Shown: in pieces, positions 18,640-28,693 of the stretch
How the letters are laid out: each line of letters begins with the position of its first letter
How positions within the stretch are numbered: position 1 is the stretch's first letter
From: an uncultured Rhizobiaceae group bacterium
Lineage (GTDB): Bacteria > Pseudomonadota > Alphaproteobacteria > Rhizobiales > Rhizobiaceae
Assembly: GCA_937951645.1 (NCBI GenBank)
Contig: CALFBM010000037.1
Span: 1-38,749 of the forward strand
Reading direction: 5' to 3'
Length of the DNA: 38,749 bases
Made by a program: the position numbers and the translations under genes
The notes under the pieces: generated by a model
Seen by the model: only the letters and a program-made list of their open reading frames with translations
Told to the model about the DNA's origin: nothing
The model's database searches: none

Positions 18640-21210
18640 TTAAGCTGCAGCTGTGATTGCAGTATCGGCGTTATAGGGAACTTGTTTCACTTCAGGTTTG
18701 ACAGGAAGGCGGCAAATAAAGCACGAACCATTTGGGCTTGCATCTTCTACACTAACAGTACCGCTGTGCATTTCTACAAAGCTGCGTACAATAGAAAGGC
18801 CAAGGCCTGTCCCCTTTCGGGCACCTTCATGCGGCTGCGTCTCAAATCTGTCAAAGATTGTATCGCGTTGGTTTTCTGCAACACCAGGTCCTTGATCAAC
18901 GACCCTGATTTCATGATAGTCACCATGACATTCAGCGGAAATCAAGATGGTTCCGCCATCGGGAGAGAAGTTTACCGCGTTAGAGATAAGATTGTTCAAA
19001 ACCTGATTAATCCTGGTGGGATCAGCAATCATCTTGGAGCTTCCTTGAGAGACACTAATATTTTTCTTAAGGCCTTTTTGCTCAAAGGCATGTTCGAAAA
19101 TAGAGAGAATATCATGTATCATCTCTTCAAGATCAATTTCTCCAAATTCTAGTGTCATCGACCCTGCGTCAATGGAGGCAAGGTCCAGAATATCATCAAC
19201 CATGGCCCGTAACTCATCAGCTGAGCTGTTGATATGAGACAGATATTCAGCCTGTTTTTCATTCATCTGGCCAATTTCAGGCGTTGCAAGCATTTCACCG
19301 AAGCCTGCAATATTGGTCAGAGGTGCACGTAATTCATATGAAACGTGCTGGATAAATTTGCTTTTTAGTAAATCAGAAGCTTCCAGTGCTTCTGCGCGTT
19401 CGTTGAGTGCTTTTTCAAAATTTACATTTGCTGTTATATCTGAAAGTGTTAACATCGATTGTCCATCGGGCAAGGGTACTAATGTATAGTCAAAAGTTGA
19501 ACCATTACGTAGTTCAAGCCTGCCATTTATTTCTGAACGTTCATCATCAAGGCCAGTCACTTTACCAAGAATCTTTTGTAGGTCATCCGGATTTGAAATT
19601 GTATCAGTCCAGGATTCAATAATCCTGACGATATGAAGCCCTTCATCAACCTCCAGTCCAGGTATCTTCCATAAAGATTCCAGGGCCGGATTGAACAAGC
19701 GAAGTTTGCCATTTGAACCAAATACGGCAACCGCCTCATTGAGATGATCCAATGTTTCGCCCTGAACCTGCATAAGCGAGTTGTAATTACTTTCAAGCGC
19801 CAGGCGTTCGGTGACATTTTCAAATATCCAGGTGGATCCGCCCTGGTTTCTGGGGTTCATGACAACACGGATGGTCTGACCATCCAGCAAATGCCACCAC
19901 TCTTCTTTTGGCTCTATTGCCTGATAAATATCCAATTGACCATCACGCCATTTACGCCAATCAGGATGTGCAGGCAACAGTTTACCTTCGCGCATGGCAT
20001 CCAGAAGTTCTGCGTTGGAGGGTTTGGACTCCAGGAAACCTGCGTCAAGTTTCCAAAGCTGTTGAAAGCCGCTGTTGTGAAAAATGAGTTTTTGTGACTT
20101 GTCAAAAATGGCAACGGCGGTCGCCAATTGATCAAGCATACGCGAATGACCTTCATTCGTCTCTTTGAGGGTGCGCTGGATGTCATCAACATCACTTTTA
20201 TCTAAGGCAATTCCGGCAAAGCCAGCCTCTCCTTTGATGGAAAAAACTTCCAGTTTTTTTCTGTCCCCTGCAACAGTGGCAGGAAGAATTCCCCGATATA
20301 AGTCTTGTTTTTCCTGGGTTTTATTGATTTTCTCACGTTGTTTGTGGTCAAAAAGGTTCCAGTCTGTACCAATAGCTTGTGCTGGTTCGGATAATTCAAG
20401 CGCATCTGAATAGGCCTTGTTTATCCAGGATAGTTTACCTGTGGCATTTCTTAACCAAATTGGCATTGGCAGTTTTTCAAAAAGTTGTTCAATTGTTCTA
20501 AATTGCCCAATAAGCTCTTCATGTTCATTTTTAATTCTGGCGTATTCCTCACGCTCAGTTCCAAGTTCCCGGATGCGAACAAAAGCATAGGTACCCGATA
20601 CACGTCCTTGTACTTCTAGAATGCTGCCACTTTTCGTTGCAATACTTGTATCAAATGGCACAGCGTTAATGCGCAATTCTTGCAGCATAGGTTTAAAAGA
20701 GCCGGAAGCTTCACTTGTGAGCCAATTATCAAATGATAAAAATTTACTGCTGTCGTTTGGAGTTCCTGCAGAAGGCGATAGTTTTCCAAGTAATTTAGGC
20801 GTTTCGTCTGTACCATTCCATACAATAATACATTGATCTGAAACACTCACCAATGCTTCATTTCTATCATTTTGTGCGCGTAAATTTGAGAGGCTGTCCT
20901 TTAACTGAGAGTTTTCAGCCGTGATTCTGACTCGTTCACGTATCAACCATGAAGCTGACATAAGTGCAAAACTCATAGCTCCGCCAAATACTGCCAGCAT
21001 TAAGATTTCTGTTGAATGAAAGTTTTCAAGCAGGCGCTCTGTAAAGCTTGGGCCCTTTGTTTCTTGTGCAATAGCGTGGCTATAAGACACAGGTAGGCTG
21101 GCAATTGCCAAACCTGCTTTAAGCCTTATTGTTCTTGAGCGCGCAATTACATTACGTCGCACAAAAGGCCTATGCCTTGCGATATTATCAGGTTTTATTA
21201 ACCCCGGCAT
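18640..21210 (-). CDS. divL: PAS-domain DivL-like sensor kinase
   Basis: TM near N-terminus, several PAS-like regions, DHp box KFIQHVSYELRAPLTNIAGF with Tyr at the phospho-His position, intact HATPase (N, G1, F and G2 boxes). Confidence 0.75.
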   Translation of the reverse strand: MPGLIKPDNIARHRPFVRRNVIARSRTIRLKAGLAIASLPVSYSHAIAQETKGPSFTERLLENFHSTEILMLAVFGGAMSFALMSASWLIRERVRITAENSQLKDSLSNLRAQNDRNEALVSVSDQCIIVWNGTDETPKLLGKLSPSAGTPNDSSKFLSFDNWLTSEASGSFKPMLQELRINAVPFDTSIATKSGSILEVQGRVSGTYAFVRIRELGTEREEYARIKNEHEELIGQFRTIEQLFEKLPMPIWLRNATGKLSWINKAYSDALELSEPAQAIGTDWNLFDHKQREKINKTQEKQDLYRGILPATVAGDRKKLEVFSIKGEAGFAGIALDKSDVDDIQRTLKETNEGHSRMLDQLATAVAIFDKSQKLIFHNSGFQQLWKLDAGFLESKPSNAELLDAMREGKLLPAHPDWRKWRDGQLDIYQAIEPKEEWWHLLDGQTIRVVMNPRNQGGSTWIFENVTERLALESNYNSLMQVQGETLDHLNEAVAVFGSNGKLRLFNPALESLWKIPGLEVDEGLHIVRIIESWTDTISNPDDLQKILGKVTGLDDERSEINGRLELRNGSTFDYTLVPLPDGQSMLTLSDITANVNFEKALNERAEALEASDLLKSKFIQHVSYELRAPLTNIAGFGEMLATPEIGQMNEKQAEYLSHINSSADELRAMVDDILDLASIDAGSMTLEFGEIDLEEMIHDILSIFEHAFEQKGLKKNISVSQGSSKMIADPTRINQVLNNLISNAVNFSPDGGTILISAECHGDYHEIRVVDQGPGVAENQRDTIFDRFETQPHEGARKGTGLGLSIVRSFVEMHSGTVSVEDASPNGSCFICRLPVKPEVKQVPYNADTAITAAA

Positions 21211-21344
21211 GTCCCCGGTCCTCTCGCCGCTCGATTCCCCAGACTGCCCTGCTTTTACACTTCCTTTTTCAAATCAACTGATTCGTGGAAGTTTTTGATT
21301 CTTAATACTTTAAACAATTCATGATTCGCCGTGAACCCTTTTTT

Positions 21345-21380
21345 CAAAAAAAATGTCGCCGCATTTGTCAATGCGGCGAC
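21345..21380 (-). terminator. Rho-independent terminator of ahcY
   Basis: GTCGCCGCATT-tgtc-AATGCGGCGAC, perfect 11-bp stem, followed on the minus strand by an ATTTTTTTTG tract. Confidence 0.9.
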
Positions 21381-21410
21381 TACTATATCTTGTGGATAAT
21401 AAAGGTTGAA

Positions 21411-22805
21411 TTAATATCTGTAGTGTTCCGGCTTATATGGACCTTCAGTTTCAACACCAATGTAATCAGCCTGATCTTTGCTCAATTCAGTCAATTTCAC
21501 CCCGATTTTGGCAAGATGCAGACGCGCAACCTTTTCATCAAGGTGTTTTGGCAGGATATAAACTTCATTGTTATATTCATCCCCTTTTGTCCAAAGCTCG
21601 ATTTGAGCAAGAACCTGATTGGTGAAAGAAGCTGACATCACAAAACTTGGGTGACCTGTTGCATTCCCAAGATTAAGCAGACGTCCTTGAGAAAGAAGGA
21701 TCATGCGATTGCCTGATGGCATTTCATACATATCTACCTGGTCTTTAATGTTTGTCATTTTCAAATTACGCAGATTTGCAACCTGGATTTCATTGTCAAA
21801 GTGACCGATGTTGCCAACAATCGCCATATCTTTCATTTCACGCATATGCTCAATACGAATAATGTCCTTGTTGCCTGTGGTAGTAATGAATATGTCTGCT
21901 TCTTTAACAGCATCCTCAAGTGTAGTTACTTCAAAACCATCCATTGCGGCTTGAAGCGCACAGATCGGATCAATTTCTGTGACTTTAACACGGGCACCGG
22001 CTCCTTGAAGAGATGCAGCAGACCCCTTGCCCACATCACCGTATCCACAAACAACAGCAGTTTTGCCCGCCATCATTGTGTCTGTTGCACGGCGGATGCC
22101 GTCAACCAGAGATTCTTTACAACCATATTTGTTATCAAATTTTGATTTTGTAACAGAGTCATTCACATTGATTGCAGGGAAAGGCAGTTCGCCCTTTTTG
22201 TGCAATTCATAAAGGCGGTGAACACCAGTTGTTGTTTCTTCGGAAACACCTTTAATGGCATCACGTGTTTTAGTGAACCAGTCCGGGCTTTCTTTCATAC
22301 GCTTATGAATTTGCGCTTTAATTGCTTCTTCTTCTTCTGAAGCGGGCACAGCAAGAATATCTTCGCCAGCTTCTGCGCGCGCGCCAAGAAGAATATATAA
22401 AGTAGCGTCGCCTCCATCATCAAGGATCAGATTTGCACCTTCAGGAAACATGAAAGATTTATCCAGATAGTCCCAATGCTCCTCCAATGTCTGGCCTTTG
22501 ATAGCGAAAACAGGGATTTTTGAGGCAGCAATTGCTGAAGCTGCATGGTCTTGGGTTGAGTAGATATTACAAGAAGCCCAACGAACGTCAGCCCCTAATT
22601 CCACTAGTGTTTCGATTAGAACAGCTGTTTGAATGGTCATATGCAATGAACCAACGATACGAGCACCTTTAAGTGGCTTTGTGGCTCCAAACTCTTCGCG
22701 CAAAGACATAAGGCCTGGCATTTCTGTTTCTGCTATATCAAGTTCCTTGCGACCAAAATCTGCAAGGGAAATATCTTTCACGACGTAATCTGTGAATTCT
22801 GACAT
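21411..22805 (-). CDS. ahcY: Adenosylhomocysteinase (S-adenosyl-L-homocysteine hydrolase)
   Basis: [36 protein letters not shown]-terminal KPEHYRY. Confidence 0.98.
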   Translation of the reverse strand: MSEFTDYVVKDISLADFGRKELDIAETEMPGLMSLREEFGATKPLKGARIVGSLHMTIQTAVLIETLVELGADVRWASCNIYSTQDHAASAIAASKIPVFAIKGQTLEEHWDYLDKSFMFPEGANLILDDGGDATLYILLGARAEAGEDILAVPASEEEEAIKAQIHKRMKESPDWFTKTRDAIKGVSEETTTGVHRLYELHKKGELPFPAINVNDSVTKSKFDNKYGCKESLVDGIRRATDTMMAGKTAVVCGYGDVGKGSAASLQGAGARVKVTEIDPICALQAAMDGFEVTTLEDAVKEADIFITTTGNKDIIRIEHMREMKDMAIVGNIGHFDNEIQVANLRNLKMTNIKDQVDMYEMPSGNRMILLSQGRLLNLGNATGHPSFVMSASFTNQVLAQIELWTKGDEYNNEVYILPKHLDEKVARLHLAKIGVKLTELSKDQADYIGVETEGPYKPEHYRY

Positions 22806-22881
22806 GGGAGTTCCTTTATGGAAAAATGTATGGTTTGTATTTGCGCTGACTTCTATCAGCTAGTTTCAGTATTCGCAATAT

Positions 22882-22903
22882 CATATAAAGATTTCTTTAT
22901 ATG
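22882..22903. promoter_or_regulatory. Palindromic operator candidate upstream of ahcY (possible SahR-type site)
   Basis: CATATAAAG-attt-CTTTATATG, perfect 9-bp arms, 77-98 bp upstream of the ahcY start; on the minus strand a TTGTCA-like -35 lies about 17-18 nt before it, so it would overlap the -10. Confidence 0.55.
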
Positions 22904-22940
22904 TACCAAATGCGTCTTTTTGACAACGTAATTTCCGGTA

Positions 22941-23219
22941 CTATTCGTCTTCACCAAACTTCTCATGGATGAGATTGGATAATGCCTCAAGAACTTTATC
23001 TGCCTCATTGCCTGTTGCTGCTATGTGGATTTGACTACCTTTGGAGGCAGCTAGCATCATCAGACCCATGATAGAGGTTCCACCTACAATATGACCATCT
23101 TTGCTAACGGTAACCGCTGCATCATGACCTTGTGCGCACTGAACAAATTTTGCTGATGCCCGGGCATGCAAGCCGCGCATATTGGTAATCTTTAAAATTC
23201 TATAGGGAGTATCTGACAC
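22941..23219 (-). CDS. ptsH: HPr family phosphocarrier protein
   Basis: ITNMRGLHARASAKFVQCAQG (HPr His site), GGTSIMGLMMLAASKGSQI. Confidence 0.95.
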   Translation of the reverse strand: MSDTPYRILKITNMRGLHARASAKFVQCAQGHDAAVTVSKDGHIVGGTSIMGLMMLAASKGSQIHIAATGNEADKVLEALSNLIHEKFGEDE

Positions 23220-23221
23220 CT

Positions 23222-23626
23222 TTATTCGTTGCCTTGCAGAACTTTACTGGCAACGTGGATATATTTTCGCCCTGCTTCCTGAGCCAGTTCCGTAGCTTCT
23301 AAAATGGTTTTTGTCTCACGCAGGCTTGCGAGCTTTACAAGCATGGGTAGATTAATCCCGGCGATAACATCAACCTTGTCATCCTGCATCATTGAAATTG
23401 CCATATTGCTTGGTGTGCCGCCAAACAGGTCTGTTAGAATGATAACACCAGAACCAGTTTCCACCTGCTGGATGGCATCAGATATTTCTTTTCGGCGAAC
23501 TTCCATATCATCATCGGCGCCAATATCAATGGTAATCATATTATCTTGAGGGCCAACGATATGCTCTAGTGCAAGTTTAAATTCTTGAGCCAGGTTACCA
23601 TGTGTGACAATCACTATACCGATCAT
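23222..23626 (-). CDS. PTS mannose-type EIIA component
   Basis: MIGIVIVTHGNLAQEFKLALEHIVGPQ, ILTDLFGGTPSNMAISMM. Confidence 0.93.
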   Translation of the reverse strand: MIGIVIVTHGNLAQEFKLALEHIVGPQDNMITIDIGADDDMEVRRKEISDAIQQVETGSGVIILTDLFGGTPSNMAISMMQDDKVDVIAGINLPMLVKLASLRETKTILEATELAQEAGRKYIHVASKVLQGNE

Positions 23627-23674
23627 TTAAAAACTCCAACAGCTAGCGGTTTTCTACAGCAATGTTGAGCTTTT

Positions 23675-24130
23675 TTAAGCAACATGCAAGCCAGCATTTT
23701 CAATAAGCCAGGCAAATATGATTCGTACGGCTTGATTTTCATGGCGTTGAGGTACCTGTAGCATCGGTAATTTTATAAATTGAAAGTCATAAAACCTTTG
23801 CTCTGGCATGCGTTCAATTTTCTCATCTTCGAGAAGTTCCACTACAAGGTTAATAACAGTAGTCTGTTTATTGGGGTGTGGTGTAATTCCATAGCCACGG
23901 ATTTCGATTAACCCTGCAATTGTTTCAGGAACCTTGGCTTCAAGGTGTTGGGATCTGGAATTTAACAAAACCTGATCATCAGCAATTAAAAAAGCTTCAA
24001 GGCCTTCGTGTTTGGCTCTCTCAAGGAGACCCATCATCAAGGATGTTTTACCACTGCCTGCCATGCCTTTAATTAGAATACCGACTTGACTGATTTCAAG
24101 TGCACAAGCGTGATGAGTTTTGCCGACCAT
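23675..24130 (-). CDS. hprK: Short HPr kinase/phosphatase (catalytic domain only)
   Basis: GILIKGMAGSGKTSLMMGLLERA Walker A, LIADDQVLL, GLIEIRGYGI; 151 aa, typical of alphaproteobacterial HprK. Confidence 0.9.
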   Translation of the reverse strand: MVGKTHHACALEISQVGILIKGMAGSGKTSLMMGLLERAKHEGLEAFLIADDQVLLNSRSQHLEAKVPETIAGLIEIRGYGITPHPNKQTTVINLVVELLEDEKIERMPEQRFYDFQFIKLPMLQVPQRHENQAVRIIFAWLIENAGLHVA

Positions 24131-24145
24131 GGTAACTAATAGACC

Positions 24146-26086
24146 CTAAACCTGTTTTTTGGGTTTTATTTTTCGATTGGTATCAGGTGGTAACATCACA
24201 ATAAATCGTGCACCTGTATTTCCGTCGTGTCTGTTCTCGGCACGAATTTTACCGCCATGGGCTTCAATAATCTGGCGACTAATAGATAGTCCAAGACCTG
24301 AGTTTTGACCAAAACCATCAGTCTCTGCCCGGTCTGTATAAAAGCGTTCGAAGACACGGTCGAGATTTTCAGCTTGAATACCAGGTCCATTATCTTCGAT
24401 CACCATGATGATTATATTTCTATTCCGCGCTAATCCTATGGATACTTTCCCGCCAACTTCAGGAGCGAAAGATGCTGCGTTATCAATAAGGTTATTAATA
24501 ACCTGCCCCAGACGAATATCATGTCCTGCAACAAGAAATGCTTGATCGGATGTTTTGTTCTTGTTGATGGTAAAGGCAATTTCAATTGGCTTCTTGCGCC
24601 GCATATCACGGCTGGCAACTACGATATTTTCCAGGAGCTCGGCAAGATTAACCTGCTCTGCATCATCTCTTGCCAAATCAGCATCCAGTCGTGAAGCATC
24701 GGAAATATCTGTAATCAACCGGTCCAACCGTCTGACATCGTGTTGAATAACATCCATAAGCCGCTTTTTGGATTCTTCTGTTCTGGCAAGCGGTAATGTT
24801 TCAACGGCACTTCTAAGCGATGTTAGCGGATTCTTGAGCTCATGGCTGACATCAGCAGCAAAGCTCTCAATCGCCTCAATACGCTGGTAAAGCGAGTTGG
24901 TCATTTCATTAATTGATGTTGAGAGATCTCCTACTTCATCTTGTCGGTGTGAGAAGTCGGGAATTTCAACACGGGATTTAACCCCTCGCTTAACACGAAT
25001 TGCTGCTTCGGATAATCTCCTCAAAGGAGTTGCAATAGTACTTGCCAGAAGTGCTGAAAGCACCAAAATAATAATTGATGCTACCAAAAATATTCGTAGA
25101 ATTGCAACGCGCTCTTCACGAACAATCCTGTCAATATCATCGCCCTCAGTTGACAAAAGCAAGACACCTAAAACAGCTCTAAACCGTTGTACAGGGATTG
25201 CTGCTGAAACGGTTAGTTTTCCAGCCTCGGTCTGGCGTACAATATGTCTGGGTGCACCGGTCAATGCGGATTGAACTTCTTCGTATTGTTTGCCGGAACC
25301 ATCAAGTTCCTTGTAAATTGGATTACTCCTGCTTTGAAGTATCTTGTTTAATGTGTTCCCAATGGTTTCCACCCAGCCAACTCTTCTCTCTTCACCGCTA
25401 ATTGGTTCAAGGTTAAATTGTTTGATCTGGCCTCCTGCATATAAATACCGAGAATCAAGTATTAACGCGCCATCTGAATCATAGATACGGGCTCTCGTTT
25501 GTGTCGGTTTTATCAATTGTCGAAGCACGGGTGCTACTTGCTCTGGATTGATTGGATATGAAAAATTATCAAGTGGCACTTTCGGTTGAAGACTTTCACC
25601 AGCTTTTAATTCCCATAACTTGTCGGGGTCGATTGTAATGGCATCCGGGGTTGCTGTTGCTGAACTTGCAATTGCACTTGCAATAATTCTGCCTTGTGTC
25701 AGCAGGCTTTCTGTCTTTGCATCAATCAACCCTTCCCGGAATTGGTTCATGTAAAGGATTGCGCTTAGAAAAATGGTAAGGGCTGTCAGATTTAGAAACA
25801 GGATACGACGCGTCAGCGAAGAAAACAGGTTTTGTTTTATGACCTTGAAGCTACGCGAGAGAAGCCCTTTGCGTTTTGGCTTAATCCCATCTTCAAAATA
25901 AGCATCACTATGAAAATGGGATTCTTTTTTGGGTGCTTTTTCGTTAGACACGTCGCGTATATTTTGTTCAACGAGCCTAAGGGTGTTTTTTGAGGCTTCA
26001 GCTTTGGACAAGAAAGAAGCGTTACGGGCAGAAGGTTTTTCTGCTTCGTTAATAGCGTCTTTATTTATCTCAGGCTCGATGCTCAA
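24146..26086 (-). CDS. chvG: Sensor histidine kinase ChvG (ExoS-like)
   Basis: Two TM segments with periplasmic domain, HAMP, FAADVSHELKNPLTSLRSAVETL, HATPase; adjacent to chvI and hprK. Confidence 0.92.
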   Translation of the reverse strand: MSIEPEINKDAINEAEKPSARNASFLSKAEASKNTLRLVEQNIRDVSNEKAPKKESHFHSDAYFEDGIKPKRKGLLSRSFKVIKQNLFSSLTRRILFLNLTALTIFLSAILYMNQFREGLIDAKTESLLTQGRIIASAIASSATATPDAITIDPDKLWELKAGESLQPKVPLDNFSYPINPEQVAPVLRQLIKPTQTRARIYDSDGALILDSRYLYAGGQIKQFNLEPISGEERRVGWVETIGNTLNKILQSRSNPIYKELDGSGKQYEEVQSALTGAPRHIVRQTEAGKLTVSAAIPVQRFRAVLGVLLLSTEGDDIDRIVREERVAILRIFLVASIIILVLSALLASTIATPLRRLSEAAIRVKRGVKSRVEIPDFSHRQDEVGDLSTSINEMTNSLYQRIEAIESFAADVSHELKNPLTSLRSAVETLPLARTEESKKRLMDVIQHDVRRLDRLITDISDASRLDADLARDDAEQVNLAELLENIVVASRDMRRKKPIEIAFTINKNKTSDQAFLVAGHDIRLGQVINNLIDNAASFAPEVGGKVSIGLARNRNIIIMVIEDNGPGIQAENLDRVFERFYTDRAETDGFGQNSGLGLSISRQIIEAHGGKIRAENRHDGNTGARFIVMLPPDTNRKIKPKKQV

Positions 26087-26091
26087 ATAGT

Positions 26092-26796
26092 CTACCCCTC
26101 ACGAAATCTGTACCCAACACCATAGAGTGTTTCGATCATATCAAAGTCGTCATCTTCAACTTTGAATTTTTTACGAAGACGTTTGATATGGCTATCTATC
26201 GTGCGATCATCTACATATACCTGATCATCATAAGCTGCGTCCATGAGTGAATCACGACTTTTTACAACGCCAGGTCTTTGAGCAAGAGCATAGAGTATTA
26301 AAAATTCTGTAACTGTCAGGGTTACGGGTTTGCTATTCCATGTACAGGTATGGCGTTCCTGATCCATAACCAATTGACCACGTTCCAACGTTTTTGCAGA
26401 AGTTTCTCCTGCCTTTGCGCCACTTTCAGGAAGTGCAGAGACTCGCCTCAGAACAGCCTTAACGCGCTCAACAAGTAGGCGTTGTGAAAAGGGTTTTTTG
26501 ATAAAATCATCTGCACCCATCTTGAGGCCAAATAATTCATCTATTTCTTCGTCTTTTGACGTCAGAAAAATAACAGGAAGATCAGAAGTTTGGCGAAGAC
26601 GCCTTAATAATTCCATACCATCCATGCGCGGCATTTTAATATCAAAAATAGCAAGATCAGGCCGCTTCATATTCAAGCCATCCAATGCCGAACTGCCATC
26701 GGTATAGGTTTCAACTTTGTAGCCTTCGGATTCAAGCGCAATTGAAACAGATGTAAGAATATTACGATCATCGTCGACTAGAGCAATTGTTGGCAT
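26092..26796 (-). CDS. chvI: OmpR-family response regulator ChvI
   Basis: [26 protein letters not shown] receiver domain plus winged-helix output ([14 protein letters not shown]); start taken at 26796. Confidence 0.93.
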   Translation of the reverse strand: MPTIALVDDDRNILTSVSIALESEGYKVETYTDGSSALDGLNMKRPDLAIFDIKMPRMDGMELLRRLRQTSDLPVIFLTSKDEEIDELFGLKMGADDFIKKPFSQRLLVERVKAVLRRVSALPESGAKAGETSAKTLERGQLVMDQERHTCTWNSKPVTLTVTEFLILYALAQRPGVVKSRDSLMDAAYDDQVYVDDRTIDSHIKRLRKKFKVEDDDFDMIETLYGVGYRFREG

Positions 26797-27091
26797 ATTA
26801 AGGAACTCCCGTAGTATAAAACTTGAACTATTAAATAAGGCAAACATGCATTGGCGCTATAACTTTGGGCAAATTGTGGCAATCGTTTATGCCAGATTCT
26901 AACTTATACATTTAAAATGGCTTTAAACACCTCTATGTGCAAGGGCAGCAAAGGGTTTTGCAACTTATTAATCCTTTAACCCTCATCCCCAAATTAGACG
27001 AACTAATGAGTAGAAATTTATCTCTTTTCACTGTATGACACGCCAACCTCATGTGAAAAATGGGCTGATTTATCTTAAAAGGGCATCAAAA

Positions 27092-28690
27092 GTGACGGAT
27101 ACAAGCGTTAAAGCAATCATATCAAACCTCAATGAACTTGGTATCAAAAACCCAGGTAGCGTTTTGGCAAACCAGCAAGCTTCCGAACTTTATGAGCTTT
27201 CAATTGCACGTTCAGAGTGCAGATTAACAGACATGGGTGCTTTATGTGTTGAGACAGGCACACACACTGGGCGTTCTGCCCAGGACAAATTTGTCGTTGA
27301 TGATGATGTAACTAAAGAGACAGTCTGGTGGGATAATAACAAGTCAATGTCTCAGGAAAACTTTGCGACATTAAAAGCTGATATGATGGCGCATGCTGAA
27401 GGCAAAGAACTATTCGTACAAGATTTGCATGGCGGTGCAGACGCCATTTCAAAAATCAAGGTTCGTGTTGTAATGATGAAGGCATGGCACGCACTTTTCA
27501 TTCGTAACTTGCTTATTCGTCCGGAAACTCCGGAACTCGAAGGCTTCAGCCCGGAATTTACAATTATTGACCTTCCAGACTTTAAGGCTGATCCTGAACG
27601 TCATGGCTGTCGTTCAGAAACTGTGATTGCCTGTGATTTTAAGAACAAACTTGTTTTAATTGGTGGTACTTCATACGCAGGTGAGATGAAGAAGTCGGTT
27701 TTCTCTTATCTCAATTTCAAGTTACCTGAATCTGGCGTAATGCCGATGCACTGTTCTGCAAACCACAATGATGACGGTGAAAGTGCTGTATTTTTTGGCC
27801 TTTCAGGAACAGGCAAAACAACCCTTTCAGCGGACCAGTCCCGTACGCTAATTGGTGATGATGAACATGGCTGGAATGCAGATGGCATTTTCAATTTTGA
27901 AGGGGGCTGTTACGCAAAAACAATTCGCTTGTCGCAAGAATCCGAGCCTGAAATTTATTCAACAACACAGCGTTTTGGTACGGTTCTGGAAAATGTTATT
28001 TTAGACGAAAATCGCAAACCCGATTTCGATGATGGGTCTCTTACAGAAAATACACGTTGTGCCTATCCAATTCATTTTATTCCAAATGCTTCTGCAACGG
28101 GTACTGCGCCGCATCCAAAAAACATCATTATGCTAACAGCTGACGCCTTTGGTGTTTTGCCCCCAATAGCAAAATTGACACCGGCCCAAGCGATGTATCA
28201 TTTTCTTTCAGGCTATACCGCAAAAGTTGCCGGCACTGAAAAGGGTGTAAGCGAACCGGAAGCAACATTCTCAACATGTTTTGGCGCACCTTTCATGCCG
28301 CGCCACCCATCTGAGTATGGAAACCTTCTACGTGATCTTATTGCAAAGCATAATGTGGATTGCTGGTTGGTAAACACTGGCTGGACGGGTGGCGCCTACG
28401 GTATTGGTAATCGCATGCCGATCAAGGAAACACGCGGTCTTTTATCTGCTGCACTGGATGGATCGCTTAATAATGCCTCATTCCGCAAGGATGAAAACTT
28501 TGGCTTTATGGTTCCGCAGGCCGTAGCAGGCGTTGAGACATCAATTCTTGATCCGCGTGGCACTTGGTCAGATGCTGATGCTTATGATGCACAAGCAAAA
28601 AAGCTTGTTGGCATGTTTATTGCCAACTTTGAGCAATTTTCCTCACACGTCGATCAAGACGTACGCGATGCAGCGCCTCTGGCTGGGTAA
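27092..28690 (+). CDS. pckA: Phosphoenolpyruvate carboxykinase (ATP)
   Basis: [45 protein letters not shown] start at 27092 has a purine-rich RBS, while the ORF track extends to 27035. Confidence 0.96.
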   Translation: MTDTSVKAIISNLNELGIKNPGSVLANQQASELYELSIARSECRLTDMGALCVETGTHTGRSAQDKFVVDDDVTKETVWWDNNKSMSQENFATLKADMMAHAEGKELFVQDLHGGADAISKIKVRVVMMKAWHALFIRNLLIRPETPELEGFSPEFTIIDLPDFKADPERHGCRSETVIACDFKNKLVLIGGTSYAGEMKKSVFSYLNFKLPESGVMPMHCSANHNDDGESAVFFGLSGTGKTTLSADQSRTLIGDDEHGWNADGIFNFEGGCYAKTIRLSQESEPEIYSTTQRFGTVLENVILDENRKPDFDDGSLTENTRCAYPIHFIPNASATGTAPHPKNIIMLTADAFGVLPPIAKLTPAQAMYHFLSGYTAKVAGTEKGVSEPEATFSTCFGAPFMPRHPSEYGNLLRDLIAKHNVDCWLVNTGWTGGAYGIGNRMPIKETRGLLSAALDGSLNNASFRKDENFGFMVPQAVAGVETSILDPRGTWSDADAYDAQAKKLVGMFIANFEQFSSHVDQDVRDAAPLAG

Positions 28691-28693
28691 ATC

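Noticed and set aside
21290-21320. Possible CtrA site upstream of divL (TTAA...TTAA)
   Set aside because: The spacing is TTAA-N4-TTAA rather than the TTAA-N7-TTAA expected for CtrA.
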